A DNA stretch of 64,000 nucleotides from Candidatus Binatia bacterium. Its GTDB lineage: Bacteria; Desulfobacterota; Binatia; UBA12015. The notes beneath the pieces were generated by a model, which ran no database searches, was not told the origin of the DNA, and saw only the letters and a list, made by a program, of their open reading frames with translations. Positions 28,901-37,448 of the stretch are shown here, one piece after another (within the stretch, counting starts at the first letter, position 1; every line of letters begins with the position of its first letter). A program made the position numbers and the translations under genes. Location: NCBI GenBank assembly GCA_036563615.1, contig DATCMB010000019.1:124001-188000 (forward strand), read 5' to 3'.

Positions 28901-28968
28901 CCCGGGCTGACGGTCTCGATGTCGGCCGCCAGCGTCGCGAGGGCGTCGCTCGGAGGGGTGTCGCGCAT
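25948..28968 (-). CDS. NorD/CbbO-like VWA protein
   Basis: 1006 aa. A long alpha-helical N-terminal part (about residues 1-480) rich in Ala/Leu helices, an acidic middle, and a C-terminal VWA domain with intact MIDAS: FLLDMSASTDE (D798), GLRDTMMALREAQRAGIAPFCITVDRAG and KHLILLSDGFPQDF. The arrangement of a large helical N-terminus plus C-terminal VWA, with the segment RQFLRVKPEGYRTIHGLLDGEDFD before it, is that of NorD/CbbO proteins. These pair with NorQ/CbbQ ATPases to activate nitric oxide reductase or RuBisCO. A CbbQ/NorQ-type ATPase is encoded on the same strand at 32684-33517, but no NOR or RuBisCO genes are present. Promoter-like boxes precede the start. Confidence 0.85.
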   Translation of the reverse strand: MRDTPPSDALATLAADIETVSPGFAGRLRETAARLRADVPAPLLQLYATSLRRVIEREGAGREASQALIALDAEQLRAIGAEQLEAWCAAVEAIAEHSVRAASVFGAAALPVLAEARRPLAADLATAARAITVLARRHGGDPIVQRFAAASGQALATRGGSVIDAWSGAVERIAFGSRRALDVASRLPDHPELTDEELAAALALAGRVAPREKALALFPEVANAVARIPAGERMQVVHVLSLLAAHGDELTDALEVAGPVVRRIPAAARALVLDLAAAVARRVPSALPRFLRTVLRVGEAVGFGEHLEAFVAKGIALEAEHPSAARAFFGLESRGALAFLRQHDVAVLLEHVETTLRGYLQLIAPGRPAIEGVDARGLFPPISTDPAIILLPQRTDVFPSWEENFTLLKLQATLAILWNSEGTREFSLGTWLGTEDEGGLPELFARFVAPEVAAGMFVHIEAVRLMPRLARRFPGLAADLRDLRVNVFPHDQPQEPYGAAQAILFLALGGDPARIVWRDEWREPLASFVAAAWAETATVYDTANVTAALCERLAEGDLVTVYGIEPFLEEDPLMSYLLEEAEERPGAIGDGERDPVRLVDKTNADGERVDETAPAGPLDPDMLRAFLEQNPHLKVLRADGPIDPTGLFVAGLTGGGHEVETDQRRGASTQPDQVLALTRHGREARGVYLHDEWDYLISDYRAQWCRVHEIALEGDNGEFFTGTLARYADMLPEVRRQFLRVKPEGYRTIHGLLDGEDFDLAAVVDARSDLRAGTTPSPKLYIARQREERDVATLFLLDMSASTDEDTEPDEPLPEDAAHTGLPQRKRRPRRIIDIQKEALVIMSQALEEIGDLYAIYGFSGHGRDRVEFYDVKSFDEPLNHAVRGRIGAIEPQRSTRMGAALRQSISKLRQVASRAKHLILLSDGFPQDFDYGEDRRSNVYGLRDTMMALREAQRAGIAPFCITVDRAGHDYLREMIDEKRYLVIEDISELPRQLPKIYSEATRGS

Positions 28969-28983
28969 TGCGGGGAAGCAGGA

Positions 28984-29012
28984 AGTCTAGGGGCTGCGCG
29001 CGGTTGCCTCAA
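28984..29012 (-). promoter_or_regulatory. Putative promoter of the NorD/CbbO-like gene
   Basis: On the minus strand TTGAGG (29012-29007), 17 bp, TAGACT (28989-28984), then 15 nt to the ATG at 28968. There is no Shine-Dalgarno; the 5' leader would be about 8 nt. Confidence 0.45.
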
Positions 29013-29095
29013 CGTGCGCGCGAGCTCGGTCGGACGTCGCGCGCGTGTGTCGTCCGAGCCAGGCGTCCGTGCGCGCGTGCGTTCGGAGCGCACGC

Positions 29096-30992
29096 CTACG
29101 GTGCGGCTTCGGGCGCGTCGTCCGACGTCGTCGCCTGCGGGCCGGGCCGCAGCGGCGGCAGGCTCTCGCGGCGCGCGCGGATCAGGCTGCCGCGCGTCTC
29201 GCCGAGGTAGCGCTCGAGCAGCGCCGCGAACGCCGGCTCGGGATCGTCCCCGGCCGCGGCTGCCGCGGCGATCGCCCGCATGTCCTCGCGCATGCGCGCG
29301 TGCGTCGCCGCGGTGCGGAAGTCGAGCGTCGCCTCGTCGCCGACGAGCGCGCACATCCAGCCGACGGCGCGCGCGCCGGTGCGGCAGACCCGTGCGCGCT
29401 CCGGATCCTCGGCCTCGAGCGCGCTGCAGTAGGCGAGCAGCGCCACGTGGATGCGCGCGACGCGCGTGCGGCACTCGCCGCGCACCGCGCGCTGGCGCGC
29501 GAGCGCGTCCGGCTCGAGCGCGAGCCGCCCGACGTCGCCCAGCGTGTTGTGCTCGCAGCGATCGGCGATCCAGGCGCCTTCGCGCGCGAGGGTCGAGGTG
29601 AGCTCGCGGCGCGCGTCGTCGATGGTCGGACGCGCGCCGAAGGTGAGCACCGCCGACCACGCGCCGCCGCCGTGCACGGCGAGCCAGCCGCGACGCTCGA
29701 GGGCCCGCAGGTGCGCGTCGTCGGGCGGCAGGGCGAGCACGTAGACCTTGTCCGCGACCGCGATCTCGTCCGCCGGGTCGGGACGCGGCTGCACCTCGAC
29801 CCAGTGCCCGCGCTCGCCCGCGAGGTCGCGGAAGGCGGCGAGCGCGCTCACGACGTAGACCGCGTAGCCGTGCACGAGGCGCCCGCGATCGACGTCGTCG
29901 GGCAGCGCCGCGGCGTCGGCGCGCATCTCCTGCCAGTCGAGCATGCGCGGTAGCGCGCGAGCAGCCAGAGCAGCTCCGCGCCGAGCGCCGGCGGACCGAG
30001 CGGGAAGAGCGTCGCGAGCACGGCCAGCGTCGCGGTGACCACGGCGCGCAGGCGCGGCCGTGACCAGCGCTCCATCCAGCGCGCGAGTGCGACGCCGCCG
30101 AGCGCCGCGCCGGCGAGCGACGACTGCAGCACGAAGCGGCTCGCGTCCTGCACGAGCCAGGCGAGCGGCGCCAGAGCCCAGGCGACGAGGAACGCGCGCT
30201 CGCGCGGCGCGCGCAGCGCCCAGACGAGCCCGACGAGCCACAGCAGGTCGACCAGCGGATCGATCATCCACGCGCTGTCGCCCTTGCGTCCGACGTACCA
30301 GGGCAGGCCGCGCAGGAAGTGGATCCAGTACGGCGCCGTCAGCACCGTGACCGGGATCCCGACCCGCACGAGGTCGCGCCCGCGCCGCGTGAGCAGCGCC
30401 GCGAGCGCGACGCCGAGCGGCGCGGTGAGAAAGCCGCCGAGGTGCGTGTAGCAGGCGAGCGTCGTGAGCAGCGCGGCGATCGTCAGCCGGCCGCGCAAGA
30501 ACCCGTCGATCGCCCACGGCGTCAAGACGAACAACCGCCGGACGGCAGGTTGACCGAGTAGGAGCCCGAGGCAAAGGCGGCGCCGGTGAACGCCGCGACC
30601 GCGAGCAGCGCCGCGCGGTCTCCGTCCTCGCGACGCGTGAAGTGGAGCAGCGTCAGCACCGCGGCGAGCCAGCCGGCGAGCGCGATCAGCGCGTTCGCCA
30701 GCACGTACGCGTCGCCGTCGCCGCCGAGCATGCGTCCGACGAGCGCGATCGCGACGTGCACCGCGGGTCCCTGCAGGTTCGGACGGTGCGCGGGCGCGTA
30801 GTGGATGTCGTCCCAGAAGTAGGCGCCGTGCTCCGCGTACTGGCGCGCGAGCGCGACGTGGTACGCGGAGTCGACGCTCACGCGGTAGTCGCCGAGCGCC
30901 GCTGCGAGCAGCGCGCCGTGCAGGGCGACGAGCGCCCAGGTGGCGACGCGTAGCGCGCGGCCCGCGACGCGGCGCTCGAGGTAGCGCGTCAC
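29096..30992 (-). pseudogene. Broken GT-C-like membrane glycosyltransferase (two frame changes)
   Basis: Three consecutive minus frames read as one protein of about 630 aa. Part 1 (30992 to ~30530) has a helix and the extracytoplasmic loop DSAYHVALARQYAEHGAYFWDD, then helices, ending ...SGSYSVNLPSGG before running out of frame. Part 2 (~30534 to ~29945) resumes LFVLTPWAIDGFLRGRLT with five to six hydrophobic helices and has no convincing start codon of its own. Part 3 (29944 to 29096) begins MLDWQEMRADAAALPDD and continues as a soluble domain (VYVLALPPDDAHLRALERRGWLAVHGGGAW), then a helical tail. An acidic residue in the first loop followed by many helices resembles ArnT/PMT-type GT-C transferases, but this is tentative. 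Part 3 alone could be a separate 282 aa gene. Either a decaying gene or sequence errors in GC-rich DNA. Confidence 0.7.
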
Positions 30993-31242
30993 GCGCCCGG
31001 CGGCTCGTCGAAGCGGCCTCGAGGGCGCGTCCGCGGCATGGAGCCGGTCTAGGACCGAAGGATTCCTTCAGTCAATGGGGCGTCGGGCGGCGCCTTTGCG
31101 CGGCGTGTCGCAGAGCGTGCGTGCCGCCTCGCTCGCGAGGAGGCGTCCGATCGCGCGCCGCGTGCGACGTTTCGTACACGTGATCCCACGGCGCGGCGCG
31201 TGCGCTTTGCCGCAGCCCGACCCGGACGCGAGGATTTCGCGC
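30993..31242. other. Divergent intergenic region before the TSUP permease
   Basis: 250 bp without coding character. The permease frame stays open back to 31075 but lacks membrane-protein composition there. A GAGG lies about 8 nt before the chosen ATG. Confidence 0.35.
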
Positions 31243-31776
31243 ATGGGTCTTGGACTGCTGGTGCTGGGGCTCGCGATCGGTGTCGTGAGCGGGATGGTCG
31301 GAGTCGGTGGCGGGGTGTTCCTCGTGCCGGCGCTTCACTACGTGTTCAAGTTCTCGCAACACGAGGCGCAGGGGACCTCGATCGCGGTGCTGGTGCCGCC
31401 GATCGGGATCTTCGCCGCGCTCGAGTACTGGCGGCACGGCTTCGTGCGCTTGCCGGTCGTCGCCTGGATCGCGGTGGGCTTCGCGTGCGGGGCGTTTCTC
31501 GGCGCGATGCTCGCCGGCCGCCTCGACGACAGCGTTCTGCGTCAGACCTTCGGTCTCTTCATGCTGTTCATCGCCCTGCAGATGGTCTTCAAGGACGACG
31601 AGCCGCACCTCCGCTCGGTGCTGCCGACGGCGGTCGCGACCGGCGCCATCGGTCTGCTGGCGTGGAGCCAGCGGCGCTTCGGTTGGGGGAGCCGCGCCCG
31701 GCGGCGTCTGGTGCGCTGGGTGCGGCGTCGCAGGCCGCCGCACGAGCTGGCGAGCGACGTCGAGTACCACATCTGA
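31243..31776 (+). CDS. TSUP-family (TauE/SafE) permease, half-length
   Basis: 177 aa. It opens MGLGLLVLGLAIGVVSGMVGVGGGVFLVPALHY, the TSUP signature (G-x-V-G-V-G-G-G), followed by three or four more helices (TSIAVLVPPIGIFAALEY; LPVVAWIAVGFACGAFLGAMLAG; LRQTFGLFMLFIALQMVF) and a basic cytoplasmic tail rich in Arg. Typical TSUP permeases have two such repeats (about 250 aa). This protein has one full repeat plus a short extra helix, so it probably works as a dimer. Family members move sulfite, sulfonates or other small anions. No neighbour indicates the substrate. Confidence 0.82.
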   Translation: MGLGLLVLGLAIGVVSGMVGVGGGVFLVPALHYVFKFSQHEAQGTSIAVLVPPIGIFAALEYWRHGFVRLPVVAWIAVGFACGAFLGAMLAGRLDDSVLRQTFGLFMLFIALQMVFKDDEPHLRSVLPTAVATGAIGLLAWSQRRFGWGSRARRRLVRWVRRRRPPHELASDVEYHI

Positions 31777-31800
31777 CGTCGGCGCGGCCTCGAGCGTCGG

Positions 31801-31845
31801 CGTCAAGCACCGACGTCAAGCGCGCCGACGTCAAGCACCGACGTC
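31801..31845. repeat. Short tandem repeat, 28 bp period, in a convergent intergenic gap
   Basis: CGTCAAGCACCGACGTC occurs at 31801-31817 and again at 31829-31845. The block contains three copies of CGTCAAG (31801, 31814, 31829). It sits between the convergent TSUP and SDR genes. Two units are too few to be a CRISPR array. Confidence 0.7.
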
Positions 31846-31890
31846 GAGCGTCGAGCGGCGAGCGCGACGAGGCCGCCGTCGACGAGCGCG

Positions 31891-32649
31891 TCAGCCCTCG
31901 AGCGCCGTCATGCCGCCGTCGACCACCAGGTACGTCCCGGTGATGTACGACGACGCGGGCAGCACGAGGCTCAGGATCGCGTGCGCGACCTCTTCGGGCT
32001 CGCCGTAGCGCTTGAGCGGCACCTTGCGGCGCGCCCACTTCTGCTTGTTCTCCTCGGGGATCGGCGCCGTCATGCCGGTGCGGATCGGACCGGGGCAGAT
32101 CGCGTTCACCGTGATGCCGCGCAGCGCGACCTCGACGGCGAGCCCGCGCGTCAAGCCGATCACGCCGTGCTTGCTCGCGGTGTAGGGGCTGAGAAGCGGT
32201 GTCGCACCGAGCCCCTCGGTCGACGCGATGTTGACGATGCGTCCCTCGCCGCACTTCTCGAGGTGGGGCAGCGAGGCGCGGATGACGCGCATCATGCCGT
32301 CGAGGTTGACGGCGAACGTCCGTCGCCAGGCGTCGTCGTCGCCGAACGGCGCCGGAATGCTCACGCCCGCGCAGTTGACCAGGATGTCGAGGCCGCCGAG
32401 CTCGGCGACGACCTTCGCGACCACGTCGCGAACGCTTTGGTCGTCGGCGACGTCCATGATCCAGGAGCGGGCGTCGCCGCCGCGCGCGCGTACTTCATCG
32501 ACCAGGCTCTCGAGCCCTTCGCGCGCGACGTCGGTCGCGGCGACCGACGCGCCTTCCTCCGCGAACAGCTTCGCGGTCGCGCGGCCGATGCCGCTCGCCG
32601 CGCCGGTCACCAGCGCACGCTTGCCGCGGATCGATCGGCTGTAGTTCAT
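31891..32649 (-). CDS. SDR-family NAD(P)-dependent oxidoreductase
   Basis: 252 aa, classical SDR. Cofactor motif TGAASGIG (residues 15-22), NCAG in the middle, catalytic Ser143 (NIAST), Tyr156 and Lys160 in YTASK, and the C-terminal GTYLVVDGGM. ATDVAR at the end of strand 2 (Asp after the second strand) suggests NAD(H) preference. It oxidises or reduces a hydroxyl/keto substrate, for example in lipid or steroid catabolism; the substrate is not identifiable. AGAGG 8 nt before the ATG serves as ribosome binding site. Confidence 0.9.
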   Translation of the reverse strand: MNYSRSIRGKRALVTGAASGIGRATAKLFAEEGASVAATDVAREGLESLVDEVRARGGDARSWIMDVADDQSVRDVVAKVVAELGGLDILVNCAGVSIPAPFGDDDAWRRTFAVNLDGMMRVIRASLPHLEKCGEGRIVNIASTEGLGATPLLSPYTASKHGVIGLTRGLAVEVALRGITVNAICPGPIRTGMTAPIPEENKQKWARRKVPLKRYGEPEEVAHAILSLVLPASSYITGTYLVVDGGMTALEG

Positions 32650-32683
32650 CCTCTCGCAGCCTCCGTCGCAGCTTCCGCGCGTC

Positions 32684-33517
32684 TTACGGGAACAGCGCGC
32701 TCACCAGCTCGCCGACCGAGCGGATCATCTCGGCGTCGTCGGTCAGCGAGTTGGTCACCGCCACCGTGCAGGCGCGACGCGGCGCCACGCCACGGGCGAT
32801 GAGCTGTCCGGCGTAGACCAACAAACGCGTGCTGACGCCCTCGCCGAGCCCCGCGCCGCGAAGCGTGCGCACCTTCTCGCCGAGCGTCGCGAGCAGCAGC
32901 GCGGTGTCGGCGTCGACGCCGCTCTCGTGGCGGATGATCTCCGCCTCGCGGTCCCGCGGCGGGTAGTCGAACTCGAGGCTCACGAAGCGCTGCCGGGTCG
33001 AGTGCTTCAGGTCCTTGAGCACGCTCTGGTAGCCGGGGTTGTAGGAGATGACGAGCAAAAAATCCGAGTGCGCTTCGATGGTCTCGCCGCGCTTGTCGAT
33101 CGGCAGGATGCGGCGGTGGTCGGTGAGCGGGTGGATCAGGACGATCGTGTCCTTGCGCGCCTCGACGACCTCGTCGAGGTAGCAGATCGCGCCCGCGCGC
33201 ACGGCCTGCGTCAGCGGACCGTCGATCCACACCGTCTCGTCGCCCTGGATGAGGTAGCGCCCGACCAGGTCGGACCCCGTCAGGTCCTCGTGGCAGGCGA
33301 CGGTGATCAGCGACGGGCGCGTGTCGCCGGCGGGACGCGGCAACAGCTTGCTCGCCATGTACTCGACGAAGCGGGTCTTGCCGCAGCCGGTCGGCCCCTT
33401 GAGCAGCACCGGCAGGCGGCAGGCGTAGGCTTCGGTGAAGACCTCGACCTCGTCGCGGATGGGAAGATAGAACGGCGCGTCGTCGGCGGGCGCCGCGTTC
33501 GGCAGGGCTTGGCTCAC
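32684..33517 (-). CDS. CbbQ/NorQ-type MoxR AAA+ ATPase
   Basis: 277 aa, GTG start. Walker A is [11 protein letters not shown] (residues 40-50), Walker [28 protein letters not shown], sensor [25 protein letters not shown]. The phrases '[16 protein letters not shown]', '[13 protein letters not shown]' and 'NPGYQS' are diagnostic of the CbbQ/NirQ/NorQ/GvpN branch. With a CbbO/NorD VWA partner these ATPases reactivate RuBisCO or mature nitric oxide reductase. The partner here is probably the NorD/CbbO-like protein at 25948-28968, on the same strand but 3.7 kb away. It lies 9 nt after YqgE/AlgH, and a TAGAAC box lies 6 nt before the GTG. Confidence 0.9.
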   Translation of the reverse strand: MSQALPNAAPADDAPFYLPIRDEVEVFTEAYACRLPVLLKGPTGCGKTRFVEYMASKLLPRPAGDTRPSLITVACHEDLTGSDLVGRYLIQGDETVWIDGPLTQAVRAGAICYLDEVVEARKDTIVLIHPLTDHRRILPIDKRGETIEAHSDFLLVISYNPGYQSVLKDLKHSTRQRFVSLEFDYPPRDREAEIIRHESGVDADTALLLATLGEKVRTLRGAGLGEGVSTRLLVYAGQLIARGVAPRRACTVAVTNSLTDDAEMIRSVGELVSALFP

Positions 33518-33526
33518 CCCGTCGTT

Positions 33527-34090
33527 CTAGTGGATGCCGGGCGCTGGCGCGATCGCGGTCGGCTCGACGCCGAGGCTGCGGATGGCGCGCACCCAGAGCT
33601 CTTCCGGCGCGGTGTGGAACACGAGGTCGAGGTCGAGCGGCGCGTTGAGCCACGACGACATCGCGAGCTCGCTGTCGAGCTGCCCCGGACCCCAGCCCGC
33701 GTAGCCGAGGAAGAGCCGGCTGCGGTCGGGCTCGCAGTTGCGCGGATCGCCCTCGAGGATGCGCCGCAGGACGGTCGGCGAGTTCGACATGTACAGCCCC
33801 TCGCAGACCTCGAGGTTGCTCGCGTCGGACGGCGCCTGCCGGCAGAGCAGCCAGCCGCGCTCCTGGCTCACCGGACCGCCCTCCCACACCGTCAACGTCG
33901 CGTCCGACTCGATCGGCGGGTCGAGCGCCAGGAGCTCCCGCGCGTTCACGTGCACCGGACGGTTGACGATGAAGCCGAGCGCTCCCTCGTCGGTGTGCCT
34001 GCAGAGGAGGACCACGGCCCGGTTGAAGTTGGGGTCGTCCAGCTGCGGCATGGCGAGCAGCAGGCTGGGTGCGAGTCCTTCGTCCGCCAT
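33527..34090 (-). CDS. YqgE/AlgH (UPF0301) family protein
   Basis: 187 aa, the usual length. Conserved blocks: LLLAMPQLDDPNFNRAVVLLCRHTDEGALGFIVNRP, VWEGGPVSQERGWLL, GLYMSNSP and RLFLGYAGWGPGQLDSELAMSSWL. The family is widespread and named after a Pseudomonas alginate regulator, yet its molecular function is unknown. AGGAGG precedes the ATG. It is upstream of, and probably cotranscribed with, the CbbQ-type ATPase. Confidence 0.92.
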   Translation of the reverse strand: MADEGLAPSLLLAMPQLDDPNFNRAVVLLCRHTDEGALGFIVNRPVHVNARELLALDPPIESDATLTVWEGGPVSQERGWLLCRQAPSDASNLEVCEGLYMSNSPTVLRRILEGDPRNCEPDRSRLFLGYAGWGPGQLDSELAMSSWLNAPLDLDLVFHTAPEELWVRAIRSLGVEPTAIAPAPGIH

Positions 34091-34163
34091 TGCGACCTCC
34101 TGGGGTGACTCAACTTAGCCCGTCGGTTCCGCCGCCACAACGCTCGCGCGGGTCGCGCGAACC

Positions 34164-37100
34164 TCACTGCACGAGGGCCGTCTGCGCGAGGCCGTCGAGG
34201 TCGTCGCGCGCGGCTGCGTATTCGGGATCGATGGACGTCGCGACCTCGAGAAGAATTCGCGCGTCGTCGACTTCGCCCTGCCAGAGCGCAAGGCGCGCGA
34301 GCCGGTGCAGCTGCCGTGCGCGGTTCGCGCGCGCCACGGCCACGTTGTAGCGCGCCATCTCCGCGTCGCGCTCGCGGCCCGCTCGCTCGTACACCAAGGC
34401 GAGCATCGCCCAGCCGTCCTCCCACACCGGATCGCGATCGAGCAGCTCCTGCTCGAGGAGCGGTCGGGCGTCCTCGAAGCGTCCGGCCGCGACGTAGATC
34501 GCGGCCGCCTCGCGCGCGAGGTCGTCGTCGCCGTGGGCGAAGCGCGAGCGCAGCAGAGCATCTGCGTCCTCGGCTGCCTCGTGATTCCGGTCGAGAGCGG
34601 CGCGTGCGCGCATGCGCAGCACCCGCGCCCGCGGATCGTCCGGACGCCGGGCGAGCGCGTCCTCCGCGTCCGCCAGCGCGAGCTCGGGTTGGTCCGCTTC
34701 GAGACGCACCTGGCCGCGCAGCAGGCGCGGCTCGAACGCGTCGGGCGCGAGCTCCACCGCTTCGTCGAGCGACGCGAGCTGGTTCTCGTGCGAGAGCTGG
34801 CCGCTGCGGTCGAGCGCGCGCACCATCGTGACCGCTGCCGTGATCGCGTGTCCCGCGCGGCCGCGCTCGCCCGCGGCGCGGAGAAGCTGCTCGGCGACCG
34901 GGTAGTCGCGTCGCTGCGCGGTGTACGACAGCGCGAGCGCGGCGACGCGCTCGTGGTCGAGCTCTTCACCGAGCGACTCGAGAAACGGCAACACCGCGTC
35001 GCTCGACTTGGCGAGCGCGCGCCAGTTGTCCGGCGTCGCGGTGCGGTTCGCGACCAGCGGCGCGCGCAGCTCGATGAACAGGTTGCCGTCGGAGTTGCGC
35101 ACGCTCGCGCGACGCGCGAGCCGGTCGACGTCCGGGGGCAGCACGCGCAGCAGGCTCCAGAGGTCTTCGGTCGAGAAGTTTCGGACGCGGCGCAGATCCT
35201 CGCGGACTCCGTCGTCGAGGTCTTCCCAGCGCGGCAGGTCGTCGCGCGTGAGCGGCCGCCGCATCGCGAGCAGGAGGACGTTCGCGCCCATCCCGCGATC
35301 GGCGAAGCCGTAGACGTACGGAAACTCCGCGCGCATCGCGGCCAGCACCGCGGCGAGCGACTCGGGCTCCATGCCGTAGAGCTGCATCCACTGCAGCAGA
35401 CGACCGTCGGGGCGCAGCGCGCGGCTCGCGGCTTTGAAGAACTCGTGCGTGAAGAGGTTCGCGACACCCGTCATCCACGGGTTCGAGGGCTGCGAGATGA
35501 TGACGTCGTACGCGTCCTGCGCGTTCTCGAGGAAGGTGCGGCCGTCGTCGAGGATGACGCGCACGCGCGGATCGTCGAGCGGGCGTCCGTTGACGTCGTC
35601 GAAGAAGTGCGAGGCCTCGATCACCGCGGGCTCGATCTCGACCGCGTCGATGCGCTCGACGCCGTCGTGCTGCGCGACCGAGCCGACCGTCACGCCCGAC
35701 GCCCAGCCGATCACCAGCACGTCGCGCGCGGGCGGTCCGAAGAGCAACGCGACGTGCGCGGGCAGCACCTGGTTCGGCATGTCCTCGCCGTCCGACGCGT
35801 CGACCTTGCCGTTCACCTTCATCGCCGTCATCCCGGCGAGGCGGTGCACGGAGATCGTCGCGTTGATGCCGTCGCGGTAGTAGAGCAGCGACGGCCGCGC
35901 CTCGCCGGCGAACGGCACCATCTCGATCGCGAAGGTCATGTGCGCGTCGGGGCTGTGGAACACGCCGCGCGTCAGCTTCGCGCGGTCGAACGGCAGCGAC
36001 GTCGAGAGCAAAGCGATCGCCGCCGCGAGCGGCGCGGCCGCGGCGACCCGCGTCGTCGTTCCGCGCGCCGCACGGATCAGGAAGAGCGACGCCAAAGCGA
36101 GCGCGAGCGCCGAGGCGAGCGCGAGCATGCGCTCGAGGCCGATCGTCGGCAGCAGCACGAACCCCGCGACGAACGCGCCCGCCGCCGCACCGATCGTGTT
36201 CGCGAAGTAGACCCAGCCGATCGCGACGCCCGCATCGCGCGTCGACGCCGCGACGATGCGCGCGAGCAGCGGGAAGAGCCCGCCCAGGATCAGCGTCGGC
36301 GGCAGCAGCGTCGCCATGCAGAAGACGACCTGGAGAAAGACGAGGCTGCGATCCGCCTCCGGGCTGCGTGTGATCAAGCGCAAAAAGACGCTCGGTAGCT
36401 CGGGCAGCGCCGCCGTGGTCGCGAGCGCGAGCACGCCGAGCGCGGCGAGGCCGACGCCGAGCAGCAGCACCGGCCGCCGCGTGCGCTCGGCCCACCTGCG
36501 GAAGATCAGGCTGCCGAGCGCGATGCCGGAGAGGAAGGCGCCGAGCATGGCCGCGAAGCCGTAGATCGACGAGCCGAGCACGATCGCGAGACCGCGCATC
36601 CAGCCGACCTCGCAGACCAGCGCGACGAGGCCGACGCCGGCGTAGGCGGTGAGGACCGCCGCGGGCGCGACGTGCGCGTCGACCTGCGGCGCGAGCCGCG
36701 TCGGCGTCGCGGTCGGCCGTACGTCGGGCTGCACGTCGTGCCCGGCGTCGCGTGCGCGCGCCGCCGCAGCATCGACGGTCGCAGGAGCGCCGCGGATCAG
36801 CAGCGGCAGCAGCGCGACCGCGAGCACGCCGACCGCGATGTCGACCAGCGCCCCGATCAGGTTCGTCCGCCACACGCCGACCGCCGGGAAGAGCACGAAG
36901 GTCGCGACGAACACGCCCGCGACCGCGCCCAGCGTGTTGATCCCGTAGAGCAGGCCGCTGCCGCGTGCGATCCGCGGATCGTGCCGCACGAGCGCCGCGA
37001 CCAAAATTGGCAGCGTGGCGCCCATCAGGACCGTCGGGATCAAGAACAAGCCGAGCGCGAGCACGAAGCGCCCGAGCGCCGCCGGCCAGAAGCTCAGGTC

Positions 37101-37448
37101 CTGCAGCACCGTGCGGTTCAGCACGGGGAACCAGCCGATCAGCGTCGGCACGAGGAGCGCGTAGAGGCCGATCGCGATCTCGATCCAGCCGTACGCGCGG
37201 ACGCCGTCGCGCAGCCGGTCCGCCACGCGTCCGCCCGCAAGCCCGCCGAGCCCGAGGCCGAGCATGTAGGCGACGAGGATCGTGCTCGCCGCCAGCGTCG
37301 TGGAGCCGAAGACCAGCCGTAGTTGACGCGTCCAGACGACCTCGAGCGCGAGGCTACCGAAGCCGGACAGGAGGAAGCAGGTCGCGAGGAGAAGGATCCC
37401 GGCTTGCACTCGGCCCGCGGAGCCCGGACGCGCGGTCGCGGGAGCCAT
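34164..37448 (-). CDS. Fused MFS-like/spermidine synthase-like protein with C-terminal TPRs
   Basis: 1094 aa. Residues ~15-480 contain a dozen or more transmembrane helices (SGFGSLALEVVWTRQLRLVFG at the start is typical of this fused family). Residues ~500-800 are a spermidine synthase-like Rossmann domain: VLVIGWASGVTVGSVAQHDG, DAVEIEPAVIEASHFF, DPRVRVILDDGRTFL, YDVIISQPSNPW. Residues ~810-1090 are TPR-type helical repeats. The usual DxGxG SAM loop is GWASG here, and the aminopropyl-transfer Asp is not obvious (ISQPSNPW instead of DxxDP), so polyamine synthesis is doubtful; these fusions are thought to be membrane enzymes of unknown substrate. The TPR tail may bind a partner protein. Confidence 0.85.
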   Translation of the reverse strand: MAPATARPGSAGRVQAGILLLATCFLLSGFGSLALEVVWTRQLRLVFGSTTLAASTILVAYMLGLGLGGLAGGRVADRLRDGVRAYGWIEIAIGLYALLVPTLIGWFPVLNRTVLQDLSFWPAALGRFVLALGLFLIPTVLMGATLPILVAALVRHDPRIARGSGLLYGINTLGAVAGVFVATFVLFPAVGVWRTNLIGALVDIAVGVLAVALLPLLIRGAPATVDAAAARARDAGHDVQPDVRPTATPTRLAPQVDAHVAPAAVLTAYAGVGLVALVCEVGWMRGLAIVLGSSIYGFAAMLGAFLSGIALGSLIFRRWAERTRRPVLLLGVGLAALGVLALATTAALPELPSVFLRLITRSPEADRSLVFLQVVFCMATLLPPTLILGGLFPLLARIVAASTRDAGVAIGWVYFANTIGAAAGAFVAGFVLLPTIGLERMLALASALALALASLFLIRAARGTTTRVAAAAPLAAAIALLSTSLPFDRAKLTRGVFHSPDAHMTFAIEMVPFAGEARPSLLYYRDGINATISVHRLAGMTAMKVNGKVDASDGEDMPNQVLPAHVALLFGPPARDVLVIGWASGVTVGSVAQHDGVERIDAVEIEPAVIEASHFFDDVNGRPLDDPRVRVILDDGRTFLENAQDAYDVIISQPSNPWMTGVANLFTHEFFKAASRALRPDGRLLQWMQLYGMEPESLAAVLAAMRAEFPYVYGFADRGMGANVLLLAMRRPLTRDDLPRWEDLDDGVREDLRRVRNFSTEDLWSLLRVLPPDVDRLARRASVRNSDGNLFIELRAPLVANRTATPDNWRALAKSSDAVLPFLESLGEELDHERVAALALSYTAQRRDYPVAEQLLRAAGERGRAGHAITAAVTMVRALDRSGQLSHENQLASLDEAVELAPDAFEPRLLRGQVRLEADQPELALADAEDALARRPDDPRARVLRMRARAALDRNHEAAEDADALLRSRFAHGDDDLAREAAAIYVAAGRFEDARPLLEQELLDRDPVWEDGWAMLALVYERAGRERDAEMARYNVAVARANRARQLHRLARLALWQGEVDDARILLEVATSIDPEYAAARDDLDGLAQTALVQ

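Noticed and set aside
29075..29095. Hairpin GCGTGCG-loop-CGCACGC after the broken GT-C gene as a terminator
   Set aside because: Only a 7 bp stem and no T-tract on either strand; too weak to call.
31801..31845. Possible CRISPR-like repeat
   Set aside because: Only two 28 bp units, spacers not distinct, no cas genes; better described as a short tandem repeat.
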